A DNA stretch of 60,095 bases from Helicobacter valdiviensis. Lineage in GTDB: Bacteria; Campylobacterota; Campylobacteria; Campylobacterales; Helicobacteraceae. A model generated the notes under the pieces. It saw nothing but the letters and a program-made list of their open reading frames with translations, ran no database searches and had not been told where the DNA came from. A program made the translations under genes and the position numbers. Below, in pieces: positions 38,171 through 47,103 of the stretch. The stretch is taken from NCBI RefSeq assembly GCF_003245365.1, contig NZ_NBIU01000009.1, positions 1-60,095 on the forward strand, in the 5' to 3' direction. Position 1 is the first letter of the stretch, and every line of letters starts with the position of its first letter.

Positions 38171-40015
38171 CTAACTAAAATCTAGCGGATCTACATCAAT
38201 AGTGCAAGGATAATCTATAAATTCTTTTAATGCTTTATTTAACACACTCACACTCATTGAACGCACGAAAATCACATACCTCCATTTGTTAGAAATTTTT
38301 TCAATCGGCGATTTCCCATAACCTACAATCTCCACTTCTTTGCTTTCTAAAATCTGTAATGCCTTGTGCATATTATTATAAGCAGTTTTTTCATTAGCGC
38401 TAGAAAAGTGCAAAAGTGCCAAACGCATAAAGGGCGGATAAATCCCCATTTTATAAGAAATCTCATCTTCTAAAAACTTCTCATAATCCTCTAAAATTGG
38501 TATAAAAAAATCTTTATTTAAAGTCTGGATTAAAACCTCTCCATCTTCTTTTCTTCCGCTTCTCCCAGCAATTTGAAAAAGCAAAGAAGTTGCCCTCTCT
38601 CTAGCTCTAAAATCCACACCTTTTAAAAGATAATCAATCCCTAAAACTACGCTTAGGGCTACATTATGGTAATCATGCCCTTTAGAGAGCATTTGCGTTC
38701 CCACTAAAATATCAATTTCACCCTTATTAAAAGCTTCTAGCGTGCTTTTTAATTTTTTTTGTGTAGTGATAGTATCTCTATCAAATCCTTGTATTCTAGC
38801 CTCTTTTAAATGCTCTTGCAACTCTGCTATAAGCTCTTGCGTCCCCATTCTAAAGCTCCCCAACTCTCCACCACATTTTTGGCAAACCTCTAAAATCCTT
38901 GTTGCATAGTTGCAATAATGGCATTTTAGTGCATTGCTTTTTTTATGCAAACTTAGAGTAACACTGCAATTTGGACATTCTACACTACCGCCACAATTCT
39001 TACAAAGAAGATATTTAAAATTCGCCCTTGTGGGCAAAAATACAACCGCTTGTTTTTTGTTTTCTAAATTTTGCTTTAATTTTTCCAAAATATTAAAACT
39101 AAAATCCCTTGCACTCTCTTCAAAAATAAATCTTCTTTTTGCTTCATAAAAACCGCCCTTTAACCTAAAAAGCCTCCCTTCATTTTTAGCCTTATAATAA
39201 CTGCTTAAACTAGGCGTAGCACTTCCTAAAATCACTCTAGCACCAAACTTACTCCCATAATAAAGTGCTACATCTCTTGCATGATAATGAGGGCTTTGAG
39301 AAGATTTATAAGCATCATCATGCTCTTCATCTACAACAATCAATCCCACCTCTTCCAAAGGCAAGAAAAGTGCTGATCTAGCTCCTGCTATTATTCTAAT
39401 CTTGCCCTCTTTTAGTAAAGTTAAAATTTCTTTTTTCTTTTTAGCTGTAATCTTAGAATGCCAAAAAGCTAGAATATCCCCAAAAACGCTCCCTAATCTT
39501 TTTTCCATTTGTGGAGTTAAAGAAATTTCTGGCAATAAAAAAATAACATTCTTTCCATCTTTTAAAACCTCATACATCAAATGTATATAAATTTCTGTCT
39601 TACCACTCCCTGTATCCCCAAACAAAAGCGCACTTTTTTGATTTTTTAAAAATTCATAGGCTTCTTTTTGAACTGTATTAAGAGGTTTTAAAACAATGTC
39701 TTTGGGCGGTAATAAACTTGTTTTAGCTTCTAAAAAAGCGGGCATAAAAAGATTGTAAGCAAGATTTAAAGTTACACAATAATAACTTGCAATAAACTCT
39801 GCTAATTTCAATTGGTGAGGCAAAAAGCTCTCTTTACTTTCCTCTAAATCTTTACAATCATATGAAGGCTTTTCCACCTCTTTTAGAACAACGCCTTGAT
39901 AATCTTTGTTTTTAACAAAGATTTTTACAATTCTTCCCTTTTGGAGCAAATTTTTAGCTTGATAGGTTAAAAGCGGGGAATTTAGCCCCAAAGGAGCAAC
40001 CAAATAATAATGCAA
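38171..40015 (-). CDS. priA: Primosomal helicase PriA
   Basis: PriA restarts collapsed replication forks by recognising D-loops and loading the replicative helicase. The 614-residue product is smaller than that of E. coli (732). It has the P-loop LFGDTGSGKTEIY, the DEEH box (VVDEEHDDAYK) and a zinc-binding cluster with CKNCGG, CPNCSV, CHYC and CQKCGG. Helicase motif VI is IAGRSGRKEDGE. The gene follows a 78-residue hypothetical gene by 9 bp. Confidence 0.97.
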   Translation of the reverse strand: MHYYLVAPLGLNSPLLTYQAKNLLQKGRIVKIFVKNKDYQGVVLKEVEKPSYDCKDLEESKESFLPHQLKLAEFIASYYCVTLNLAYNLFMPAFLEAKTSLLPPKDIVLKPLNTVQKEAYEFLKNQKSALLFGDTGSGKTEIYIHLMYEVLKDGKNVIFLLPEISLTPQMEKRLGSVFGDILAFWHSKITAKKKKEILTLLKEGKIRIIAGARSALFLPLEEVGLIVVDEEHDDAYKSSQSPHYHARDVALYYGSKFGARVILGSATPSLSSYYKAKNEGRLFRLKGGFYEAKRRFIFEESARDFSFNILEKLKQNLENKKQAVVFLPTRANFKYLLCKNCGGSVECPNCSVTLSLHKKSNALKCHYCNYATRILEVCQKCGGELGSFRMGTQELIAELQEHLKEARIQGFDRDTITTQKKLKSTLEAFNKGEIDILVGTQMLSKGHDYHNVALSVVLGIDYLLKGVDFRARERATSLLFQIAGRSGRKEDGEVLIQTLNKDFFIPILEDYEKFLEDEISYKMGIYPPFMRLALLHFSSANEKTAYNNMHKALQILESKEVEIVGYGKSPIEKISNKWRYVIFVRSMSVSVLNKALKEFIDYPCTIDVDPLDFS

Positions 40016-40024
40016 GTTAAAAGC

Positions 40025-40261
40025 TTAGGTTAGTGGATTTTTGGTTTTATAATTTGCAATTTTATTGCTAGCTTCATTTAAGATTTCTTCTAGCTTTATA
40101 TTTTCTTCGCTACATTCTAAAAACTCTTTTAATAAATCAAGCGGATTGATTGCATTATTTACATCCATAAGTTTTTGAATACGAAGAAGTGTATCGTTAG
40201 AAATCCTATCTTTTGGGATGTCAAAAAAGCGTCCCATAATAGAAATACGAAGTGTATCCAT
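40025..40261 (-). CDS. Small hypothetical protein
   Basis: The 78-residue product (starting MDTLRISIMGRFFDIPKD) is charged and probably helical, with no membrane segment. I do not recognise a family. It overlaps the upstream coiled-coil gene by one base and is followed by priA after 9 bp. The arrangement suggests co-translation with both. Confidence 0.75.
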   Translation of the reverse strand: MDTLRISIMGRFFDIPKDRISNDTLLRIQKLMDVNNAINPLDLLKEFLECSEENIKLEEILNEASNKIANYKTKNPLT

Positions 40262-40494
40262 TAGCGTCCAAGAACATTTTGGATTTTACCTAAAACTCCC
40301 TCTAACTCTTTTTCTTTTGAGGAAATTTCATCATAAAGAGAGCTAATCTCTGTGTTTTTAGCTTCATTTTCAGCTTTTAAAAGAACAATTTGTTGGCGTA
40401 ACTGTTGGTTTTCTTCACGCATTTTTTGCAATTCTGCTACAAGCTCATCAATACCTGCTAAAAGCCTATTTGAAATGTTTTGTGTTTCTTCCAT
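40261..40494 (-). CDS. Small coiled-coil protein (ZapB-like)
   Basis: The 77-residue product is a nearly continuous coiled coil (about residues 8-70) with heptad Leu/Ile and many Glu and Lys. ZapB, a division-associated coiled coil of about 80 residues, has similar form, but coiled coils match many proteins by composition, so the family name is only a suggestion. The stop overlaps the next gene's start by one base. Confidence 0.65.
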   Translation of the reverse strand: MEETQNISNRLLAGIDELVAELQKMREENQQLRQQIVLLKAENEAKNTEISSLYDEISSKEKELEGVLGKIQNVLGR

Positions 40495-40560
40495 CTTTGC
40501 AAATCCTTATTTTATTTTAGAATAATTTGCATAATTTTAGCATTATTTTTATAAATCTGT

Positions 40561-40566
40561 TAAAAT
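40561..40566 (+). promoter_or_regulatory. Putative uvrB promoter -10 box
   Basis: The sequence TGTTAAAAT has an extended -10 form (TG at 40558-40559). It lies 35 bp before the uvrB ATG. Confidence 0.5.
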
Positions 40567-40600
40567 TTCTTTTACGATTTTTGAAGTTTCAAGGATTTTT

Positions 40601-42577
40601 ATGCAAAAACTAATTTTAAGCTCCCCTTATCAACCCGCAGGAGATCAGCCACAAGCCATCAAAACTCTAAGCAGTTTTATAAAAGAAGGTAACCAATACC
40701 AAACTTTAATAGGTGTAACAGGTAGCGGTAAAACCTACAGTATGGCTCATATTATCCAAGAATTACAAATGCCAACCCTTATTATGAGCCACAATAAAAC
40801 TCTATGTGCCCAACTTTATAGCGAATTTAAAGGCTTTTTTCCAAAAAATCATGTAGAATATTTTATCTCCCACTTTGATTATTACCAGCCAGAAGCCTAT
40901 ATCCCAAGACAAGATTTATTTATAGAAAAAGATTCTAGCATTAATGATGAGCTAGAACGCCTTAGACTTTCTGCCACCACTTCACTTTTAGCCCATGATG
41001 ATAGCATTGTGATTGCTTCTGTTTCTGCAAATTATGGTTTAGGAAATCCACAAGAATATTTAGAAATGATTGAAAAATTTGAAGTAGGTTCTTCTTATGT
41101 GCAAAAATCTCTACTTTTAAGACTTGTAAGTATGGGATATAAAAGAAATGATAATTTTTTTGATCGGGGAGATTTTAGAGTAAATGGAGAAGTGATTGAT
41201 ATTTATCCAGCTTACAGCGAAGAAGAAATTATCCGCTTAGAATTCTTTGGAGATGAGTTAGAGAGCATACAAATTTTAGATTCTATTGATAAAAAACCTC
41301 TTAGGAAACTAGATTCTTTTGTGCTTTATGCGGCAAATCCTTTTATTGTAGGTGAGGAGCGGTTAAAAGTTGCCATAAAAAGCATAGAACAAGAATTGCA
41401 TGAAAGATTGGCATTTTTTAAGAGTGAAGGCAAGATGGTAGAATATGAACGCCTAAAAAGTCGCACCGAATTTGATTTAGAGATGATAAGTGCCACAGGA
41501 ATTTGCAAAGGAATTGAAAACTATGCAAGACATTTAACTGGCAAAAAACCTGGTGAAACCCCCTATTCCTTGCTAGATTATTTTGAACAAAAAAACAAGC
41601 CTTATTTACTTATTGTAGATGAATCGCATGTGAGTTTGCCTCAATTTCGCGGAATGTATGCGGGTGATAGAAGCAGAAAAGAAGTGCTTGTAGAATATGG
41701 CTTTAGACTTCCTAGTGCCCTAGATAATCGCCCTTTGCAATTTGAAGAATTTATCAACAAAGCCCCCCATTTTCTTTTTGTATCTGCTACTCCTGCACCT
41801 TTAGAATTAGAGCTTAGTGCTAACCACACAGCAGAACAGCTAATCCGCCCAACAGGCTTACTAGACCCTATCTATGAAGTGCTAGATTGCGATAAACAAG
41901 TAGAAATCCTTTATGATAGAGCCAAAGAAGTAATAGCAAGAGGAGATAAAATCCTAGTAACTGCACTCACCAAGAAAATGGCCGAAGAGCTCACACGCTA
42001 TTATAGTGATTTAGGTTTAAGAGTGCGTTATATGCACTCTGAAATTGATGCGATTGAACGCAATCAAATTATTCGTGCATTACGCGCAGGAGAATTTGAT
42101 ATTTTAGTGGGTATTAACCTTTTGCGTGAAGGGCTTGATTTGCCAGAAGTTTCACTTGTAGCAATCTTAGATGCTGATAAAGAAGGATTTTTAAGAAGTG
42201 AAACAAGCCTTATTCAAACCATGGGAAGAGCTGCTAGAAATGTAAATGGTAGGGTTTTACTCTTTGCTAAAAAAATCACTCCTTCTATGCAAAAAGCTAT
42301 GGAAGTAACCGATTACAGACGCAAAAAACAAGAAGAATTCAACAAGCTTCATAACATCACCCCACAAGGAGTTAAACGAAAACTAGATGAAGATTTAAAA
42401 AATCAAGATTTGGGAATGCTTTATGAAAAGGCTAAGAAAAAAGAAAAAATGCCAAAAATTGAAAGAGAAAAACTCACAAAAGAACTTACTAAAAAAATGC
42501 ATGAAGCAGCAAAAAGGCTTGATTTTGAAGAGGCTGCAAGACTAAGAGATGAGATTTTAAAATTTAAAAATATGTAA
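40601..42577 (+). CDS. uvrB: Excinuclease ABC subunit B
   Basis: UvrB is the damage-verifying helicase-like subunit of nucleotide excision repair. The 658-residue product is of normal length. It has the P-loop [10 protein letters not shown] (about 39-48), the beta-hairpin region YYQPEAYIP, helicase motif VI (QTMGRAARN) and a C-terminal UVR domain ([13 protein letters not shown]) that binds UvrC. It is alone on the plus strand, followed by a gene-poor region. Confidence 0.99.
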   Translation: MQKLILSSPYQPAGDQPQAIKTLSSFIKEGNQYQTLIGVTGSGKTYSMAHIIQELQMPTLIMSHNKTLCAQLYSEFKGFFPKNHVEYFISHFDYYQPEAYIPRQDLFIEKDSSINDELERLRLSATTSLLAHDDSIVIASVSANYGLGNPQEYLEMIEKFEVGSSYVQKSLLLRLVSMGYKRNDNFFDRGDFRVNGEVIDIYPAYSEEEIIRLEFFGDELESIQILDSIDKKPLRKLDSFVLYAANPFIVGEERLKVAIKSIEQELHERLAFFKSEGKMVEYERLKSRTEFDLEMISATGICKGIENYARHLTGKKPGETPYSLLDYFEQKNKPYLLIVDESHVSLPQFRGMYAGDRSRKEVLVEYGFRLPSALDNRPLQFEEFINKAPHFLFVSATPAPLELELSANHTAEQLIRPTGLLDPIYEVLDCDKQVEILYDRAKEVIARGDKILVTALTKKMAEELTRYYSDLGLRVRYMHSEIDAIERNQIIRALRAGEFDILVGINLLREGLDLPEVSLVAILDADKEGFLRSETSLIQTMGRAARNVNGRVLLFAKKITPSMQKAMEVTDYRRKKQEEFNKLHNITPQGVKRKLDEDLKNQDLGMLYEKAKKKEKMPKIEREKLTKELTKKMHEAAKRLDFEEAARLRDEILKFKNM

Positions 42578-42654
42578 ATTTTATTATTATGGGAAACTTT
42601 AGTAATATTCAAACGATACAAGTTTATAATTCATTTAGTAAAAGGCAAAAAGAA

Positions 42655-42735
42655 AAGATTCTAACCTGCTTTGCCTTTAGAAGAATTTTTTAAAATGCTT
42701 TAAGTCTAAGTTAAGCAGGTATTAACTAGAATCTT
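42655..42735 (-). terminator. 3' hairpin of the uvrB-metY toxin-like transcript
   Basis: The arm at 42655-42671 (AAGATTCTAACCTGCTT) pairs with TAGAATCTT at 42727-42735 and AAGCAGGT at 42713-42720. The two parts on the second side are separated by a 6-base bulge. On the minus strand the stem is followed by a TTTTCTTTTT tail, which makes it a long intrinsic terminator. The loop contains CTTAAAGCATT (minus strand), complementary to the 5' end of the same transcript. Confidence 0.65.
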
Positions 42736-42762
42736 ATTGAATTTTTTTAAATGTGATTTGTT

Positions 42763-42828
42763 CTAGTTTTTCTTTGAGACTAGAACAAGAACTATTAATG
42801 AAATGATAAATAAAATTATTAATTCCAT
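42763..42828 (-). CDS. Candidate small hydrophobic toxin peptide (type I TA)
   Basis: The 21-residue open frame starts MELIILFII and ends SKKN. It is almost all hydrophobic (Ile, Leu, Val, Phe) with a short Lys-rich tail, so a single membrane-spanning helix is likely. An excellent AAAGGAG lies 5 bp before the ATG, and a perfect extended -10 box (TGCTATAAT) lies about 60 bp upstream. The 5' end of the predicted mRNA can pair with its own 3' region over 8-11 bases. This is the layout of type I toxins such as Hok, Ibs and Helicobacter AapA. I found no clear antisense promoter at this locus. Function is inferred. Confidence 0.6.
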   Translation of the reverse strand: MELIILFIISLIVLVLVSKKN

Positions 42829-42885
42829 ACTAGCTCCTTTTTACATCTTCTAAAAGACAATAAAAACAAAGCTTAAAGCATTAAA

Positions 42886-42891
42886 ATTATA
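42886..42891 (-). promoter_or_regulatory. Extended -10 promoter of the toxin-like gene
   Basis: The minus strand reads TGCTATAAT, a perfect extended -10. The sequence TATAATTTTAATG that runs into the predicted start (near 42879) matches TATGATTTTAATG at the second toxin-like locus. Confidence 0.65.
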
Positions 42892-42939
42892 GCATAAAAA
42901 GATTAATTTAAAAATTTTTATTACAAAATTTATTAAGTA

Positions 42940-43470
42940 AAGAGAAATAGCACCACAAGAGCATAGCTTGTGATAATCCAAAGAAACAAAAAATGTCACT
43001 ACATGTAGTGAAACACTGCGGCAGTCTAAAAAATAACCTAAAGGTAAAACAATAGAATGTTTTAGCTTCTTAAAAAGCTTTACAATAAAAGAAGAATATT
43101 TTTTAATCTTTAAAAGAGATTGCCACGCAAATATTTCATATTTGCTCGCAATGACATTCTGTTCTTTCACCGCAAACAAATTAAAGCAAAGTGTGACAGT
43201 CTAAAAAAGAATAATCTATATAAAGGTAAATTCTTAGATTGCCACGGCAACTTTGTTGCCTCGCAATGACAGATAAATGCCTTTAAGGATAGATCTTAGT
43301 TTGCTATGAGTTCTATGAACTCTTGCAATGATGGTAGAAGATAATAAAATGCCATAACATTTACATAGCCACACAATATCAATGAAGAATAATATTACCT
43401 CACTACTCTTGCAATGTCAAGAAACACCTTAAAGATAAATCTAAGATTGCCACGCAATATTTCTAAACCA
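42940..43470. repeat. Cluster of degenerate REP-like hairpin elements
   Basis: Two well-preserved units lie at 43118-43156 and 43237-43271. Each has the form GATTGCCAC, an inner palindrome, then TCGCAATGAC. The outer arms ATTGC/GCAAT pair, and the inner arms differ but stay complementary (GCAAATAT/ATATTTGC; GGCAAC/GTTGCC). A third unit (43291-43334) has GAGTTC/GAACTC inside TTGC/GCAA. A fourth (43368-43419) and a half unit at 43445 are decayed. A 16-bp palindrome (42996-43011) and GACAGTCTAAAAAA-type phrases near 43020 and 43195 may be parts of the same family. Confidence 0.7.
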
Positions 43471-43608
43471 CCTAAAAAATACTAAAAAATTTTATAATTT
43501 TTGCAAGTATTATTTATAAATTACAATATGTATTTTATAAAAAGTAACATTTTAAACAAAATTTGCTATTTTTTAACAATTACATATTGTATTATTTATT
43601 TTTTATGC

Positions 43609-43614
43609 TATTAT
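43609..43614 (+). promoter_or_regulatory. metY operon promoter -10 box
   Basis: The sequence TGCTATTAT (TG at 43606-43607) is an extended -10 with one mismatch. It lies 30 bp before the metY ATG. No riboswitch of the SAM type was recognised upstream. Confidence 0.55.
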
Positions 43615-43644
43615 TACTCCATATTTAAATTACAAGGATTAAAA

Positions 43645-44934
43645 ATGGCAAATTTAACACATAATAATTTTTCACAAGATACTTTAGCAATCCATGCAGG
43701 ATATCATTACGACACTCAAAGAACACTTAGTGTTCCTATCTATCAAAACACAGCATACAGCTTTGAAAGCTTAGAGCAAGCAGAAGCTAGATTTTCCCTA
43801 AAAGAACTAGGAAATATCTATTCTCGCCTAAGCAATCCAACCACTGATGTGTTAGGTGCGCGTCTTGCAAGTGTAGAAGGTGGTGCTTTTGGTGTGCCAA
43901 CTTCTAGCGGAAGTGCGGCAATTTTCTATGCAATTTTAAATTGTGCCCAAAATGGCGATAATATCGCATTTTCTAATAAAATCTATGGAGGAACGCAAAC
44001 CCTCTTTATCCATACGCTAAAACGCTTTGGGATTGAAGCTAGGGTTTTTGATATTGACAATCTAGCAAGTTTAGAACAAGTCATTGACGCAAATACAAAG
44101 GCTATCTTCTTTGAAAGCTTATCTAATCCACAAATTAGCATAGCAGATATAGAAAAAATCACACAAATTGCAAAAAAACATAAAATCATAAGCATTTGCG
44201 ACAATACCGTAGCAACTGCATTTTTACATAAACCTTTTAAATATGGTGTAGATGTCGTCGTCTATAGCCTTAGTAAATACATTAATGGGCAAGGAAGTGC
44301 TTTAGGTGGAGCGATTATAGAAAGAAATCATTTAAATGAACTTCTAAAAGATAATCCACGCTATGAAGCTTTTAATACTCCAGATCCTAGCTACCATGGA
44401 TTAGTTTATGCTACTCTTCCTTTGCCAATTTTTAGCATTAGAATTATCACAGAGTGGCTAAGGAACATAGGAGCTACACTCTCTCCTCAAAATGCTTGGA
44501 TTATTCTACAAGGCTTAGAAACTCTAGAACTTAGGATTAAAAAACATAGCCAAAATGCGAAAATTGTTGCAGAATTTTTACAAAAACATCCAAATGTAAA
44601 ATCCATAAATTACCCAGGATTAAAAGAAAGTCCTTACCATAATCTTTTAAATAAATACTTTAATGAAGGACATTCTAGTGGACTAATCAGCTTTGAAGCA
44701 CTTAGTTTTGAAGAAGCAAAAAAAATTTGCAACTCTTTAGAAATCTTTTCTATTGTTGCAAATATTGGCGATTCAAAATCACTCATTATTCACCCAGCCT
44801 CTACGACTCATTCACAACTAAGCCCTAGTGAGCTAGAAAGTGCAGGTATCACTCCTAGCACACTAAGACTTAGCATAGGCTTGGAAAATCCTCTTGATTT
44901 AGTAGCAGATTTAAAACAAGCTTTAGAGAAATAA
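43645..44934 (+). CDS. metY: O-acetylhomoserine sulfhydrylase (MetY)
   Basis: MetY makes homocysteine directly from O-acetylhomoserine and sulfide. From the ATG at 43645 (AAGGA upstream) the product is 429 residues; the longer frame from 43501 reads through the promoter and repeats and is rejected. It is a PLP enzyme of the Cys/Met metabolism family with TSSGSAAI near the cofactor phosphate, the PLP Lys in YSLSKYINGQG (about residue 211) and the C-terminal IHPASTTHSQL. The following transporter, TusA and MetA suggest one sulfur-to-methionine operon. Confidence 0.93.
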   Translation: MANLTHNNFSQDTLAIHAGYHYDTQRTLSVPIYQNTAYSFESLEQAEARFSLKELGNIYSRLSNPTTDVLGARLASVEGGAFGVPTSSGSAAIFYAILNCAQNGDNIAFSNKIYGGTQTLFIHTLKRFGIEARVFDIDNLASLEQVIDANTKAIFFESLSNPQISIADIEKITQIAKKHKIISICDNTVATAFLHKPFKYGVDVVVYSLSKYINGQGSALGGAIIERNHLNELLKDNPRYEAFNTPDPSYHGLVYATLPLPIFSIRIITEWLRNIGATLSPQNAWIILQGLETLELRIKKHSQNAKIVAEFLQKHPNVKSINYPGLKESPYHNLLNKYFNEGHSSGLISFEALSFEEAKKICNSLEIFSIVANIGDSKSLIIHPASTTHSQLSPSELESAGITPSTLRLSIGLENPLDLVADLKQALEK

Positions 44935-44943
44935 AGGAGATTT

Positions 44944-45978
44944 ATGTTGAGTGGAATTATTATAGGCTTACTACTTGGCTTTGTTTTACAAAGAGGGCGG
45001 TTTTGTGTAGTAAGTGCATATAGAGATGTTTTTTTAAGCAGAAATTTTACAATCTTTATTGCTCTTTTTATAGTTGTTGCATTGCAAAGCATAGGTGTTT
45101 GGACTCTTAATTCTTTAGGTTACATATCCATTAAACCACAAGAGTTTTATTGGCTATCTACAATTACTGGAGGAATTATATTTGGATTTGGAATGGTAAT
45201 TGCAGGAGGTTGTGCTACAGGAACTTGGTATAGAGCAGCCGAAGGTTTAATAGGCTCTATTATCGCTTTATTTTTCTATGCTCTTAGTGCAAGCATGGTA
45301 AAATACGGTGCTCTTTTACCTTTGCAAACTTATTTAAGTTCTTTTAAAATTTCTGATGGAACTTTTTATCAGGCTTTAGGAATTTCTCCTTGGTTTTTAG
45401 TAATTACTCTAAGCTTAATTGTTAGCTTTTTTGTCATCAAAGAGTTACGCAAACCACGCCTAGAAGTTACACGCATAAAGCCTAGAAAAAATGGAATTTT
45501 ACATATATTGTTTGAAAAATCATGGCATCCTTTTATTACAGCTTTATTGGTTGCATTCATTGCAATTTTAGCATGGCCACTCTCTTATTTAAGCGGAAGA
45601 GATGGTGGCCTAGGTATCACTACCCCTTCAGCAAATTTAATTCAATACTTTACTACAGGTAACACTAAATTTATTGATTGGGGTGTCTTTTTGGTTCTTG
45701 GGATAGCATTAGGTTCTTTTTTAGCTGCTAAACTATCTGGAGAATTTAGATTTCGCCTTCCTAATCAAAAAGCCTTAGCCTATGCAGGCTTTGGAGGAAT
45801 ATTGATGGGAATTGGAGCAGCCCTTGCAGGAGGTTGCACGATAGGTAATGGACTAGTAGAAACTTCGCTATTTTCCTATAAAGGCTGGGTAGCTACTTTA
45901 TTTTTCTTACTAGGTGCTTATATAGCTACTTTTTTCACAATCATATTGCCAATACGCAAAATAAAACAAAATTTTTAA
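44944..45978 (+). CDS. YeeE/YedE-family sulfur-compound transporter
   Basis: The 344-residue product has about ten membrane helices in two homologous halves. The three Cys important in characterised YeeE thiosulfate transporters are present: C21 (QRGRFC), C90 (AGGCATGTW) and C298 (AGGCTIGNG). In known systems YeeE imports thiosulfate and works with a TusA-like partner, and tusA is the next gene. So sulfur import feeding the MetY step is a fair inference. The ATG follows AAGGAG, 9 bp after metY. Confidence 0.85.
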   Translation: MLSGIIIGLLLGFVLQRGRFCVVSAYRDVFLSRNFTIFIALFIVVALQSIGVWTLNSLGYISIKPQEFYWLSTITGGIIFGFGMVIAGGCATGTWYRAAEGLIGSIIALFFYALSASMVKYGALLPLQTYLSSFKISDGTFYQALGISPWFLVITLSLIVSFFVIKELRKPRLEVTRIKPRKNGILHILFEKSWHPFITALLVAFIAILAWPLSYLSGRDGGLGITTPSANLIQYFTTGNTKFIDWGVFLVLGIALGSFLAAKLSGEFRFRLPNQKALAYAGFGGILMGIGAALAGGCTIGNGLVETSLFSYKGWVATLFFLLGAYIATFFTIILPIRKIKQNF

Positions 45979-45987
45979 GGAGAATAT

Positions 45988-46209
45988 ATGGCAACTTTAG
46001 ACACTAGAGGAAAGGTTTGTCCCTTTCCACTTGTAGATGCACAAGTATTTATACAGACCCTAAAAAGTGGAGAAGAATTAGAAATTCTTTTTGACTGCAC
46101 ACAAGCAACAGAAACAATTCCTCAATGGGCTGCCAAAGAGGGACATAAAATTACCCATTTTGAAATACTAGGTAATGCAGAATGGATAATAAAACTCATT
46201 AAAAAATAA
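45988..46209 (+). CDS. tusA: TusA-family sulfur carrier protein
   Basis: The 73-residue product is a small TusA/SirA-type protein with the CPxP motif (KVCPFPL, Cys11) whose Cys carries persulfide sulfur. These proteins have a small alpha-beta sandwich. Here it lies between a YeeE-type transporter and metA, 9 bp from each, behind AAGGAG. A role as sulfur acceptor for the imported compound is likely; the general tRNA thiolation role is an alternative. Confidence 0.88.
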   Translation: MATLDTRGKVCPFPLVDAQVFIQTLKSGEELEILFDCTQATETIPQWAAKEGHKITHFEILGNAEWIIKLIKK

Positions 46210-46218
46210 GGAGAAAAA

Positions 46219-47103
46219 ATGCCTCTTATCATACCAGAAGAAATACCTGCCTATGAGCTTTTAAAAGAAGATGCCTTTATTATGGGGCAAAGGAGAGCCA
46301 AACATCAAGATATTCGTCCTTTAGAGATTTTAATCATCAATCTTATGCCAAAAAAGATTGAAGCAGAAAATCAAATCTTAAGCCTACTTGCAAACTCTCC
46401 TTTGCAAGTTAATATCACACTTCTAGCCACTACAAGCTACATAGGAAAAAACACACCTAAAAGCCATTTGGATAGATTTTATGTAGGATTTGATAGTATC
46501 AAAGGCAGGAGATTTGATGGTGCGATTGTTACTGGTGCCCCCATTGAACAAATAGAATTTGAAGAAGTATGCTATTGGCAAGAGTTGGTGGAAATTATGG
46601 AATATTTAAAACTCCATTGCACAAGCACGATGTATCTTTGCTGGGGAGCGATGGCTGGACTTTATTATTTTCATAAAATCCCAAAAATCTCCCTTAAAGA
46701 AAAGCTATTTGGGGTTTTTCCACATCAAATTATCCAACAAGATATTCTCTTAAGCGGACTAGATGAGATAATAAATCTTCCCCATTCTAGACATTCTACT
46801 ATCCATCAAGAAATCTTGCAAAAAACACAAGGATTAAAAATTCTTCTAAGTGGCGAGGAAAGTGGAGCAACTTTAATCAAAGATTCTAAAGATATTTTTA
46901 TGCTAGGACATCCAGAATATTCCAAAAATACGCTTAAAGAAGAATATTTACGCGATAAAGAAAAAGGGCTAGATATAAAAATTCCAAAGAATTATTTTAA
47001 CAAAAAGGGAGAAGCAATCCTTTCTTGGAAATCTAGTGCGAGTATGCTTTTTATAAATTGGCTAAATTTTAGCGTTTATCAAGATACACCTTTTGTGCTT
47101 TAA
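46219..47103 (+). CDS. metA: Homoserine O-acetyltransferase (MetA family)
   Basis: MetA activates homoserine for methionine synthesis. The 294-residue product has the acyl-enzyme Cys in LCWGAMAG (about residue 139), the HPEY segment near residue 232 and RDKEKG after it. The residue following GAPI is Glu (E110), where Escherichia coli has Gly. Published work on this family links Glu at this position to acetyl-CoA and Gly to succinyl-CoA, so the product should be O-acetylhomoserine. That is the substrate of MetY, the first gene of the operon, so the ends of the operon agree. Confidence 0.93.
   Translation: MPLIIPEEIPAYELLKEDAFIMGQRRAKHQDIRPLEILIINLMPKKIEAENQILSLLANSPLQVNITLLATTSYIGKNTPKSHLDRFYVGFDSIKGRRFDGAIVTGAPIEQIEFEEVCYWQELVEIMEYLKLHCTSTMYLCWGAMAGLYYFHKIPKISLKEKLFGVFPHQIIQQDILLSGLDEIINLPHSRHSTIHQEILQKTQGLKILLSGEESGATLIKDSKDIFMLGHPEYSKNTLKEEYLRDKEKGLDIKIPKNYFNKKGEAILSWKSSASMLFINWLNFSVYQDTPFVL

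Larger units (their letters stand above)
42578..43644. other. Gene-poor island between uvrB and metY
   Basis: This 1067-bp gap holds a candidate type I toxin locus (about 42648-42894, minus strand), a series of degenerate REP-like hairpins (about 42940-43470) and the metY promoter. No ordinary gene fits. Longer reading frames on the minus strand (42850-43179) lack a start signal and cut through the repeats. Confidence 0.75.

Noticed and set aside
42850-43179. A 109-codon minus-strand open frame in the uvrB-metY gap.
   Set aside because: It runs through REP-like repeats, has no ribosome binding site and has no recognisable protein features beyond A/T-driven composition.
42940-43470. The repeat cluster considered as a CRISPR array.
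   Set aside because: Repeat units are not identical, spacing is irregular, units are hairpins with different inner arms, and there are no cas genes.
43501-43644. N-terminal extension of metY.
   Set aside because: The 48 extra residues cover the promoter and AT-rich DNA. The ATG at 43645 has AAGGA and matches the family start.
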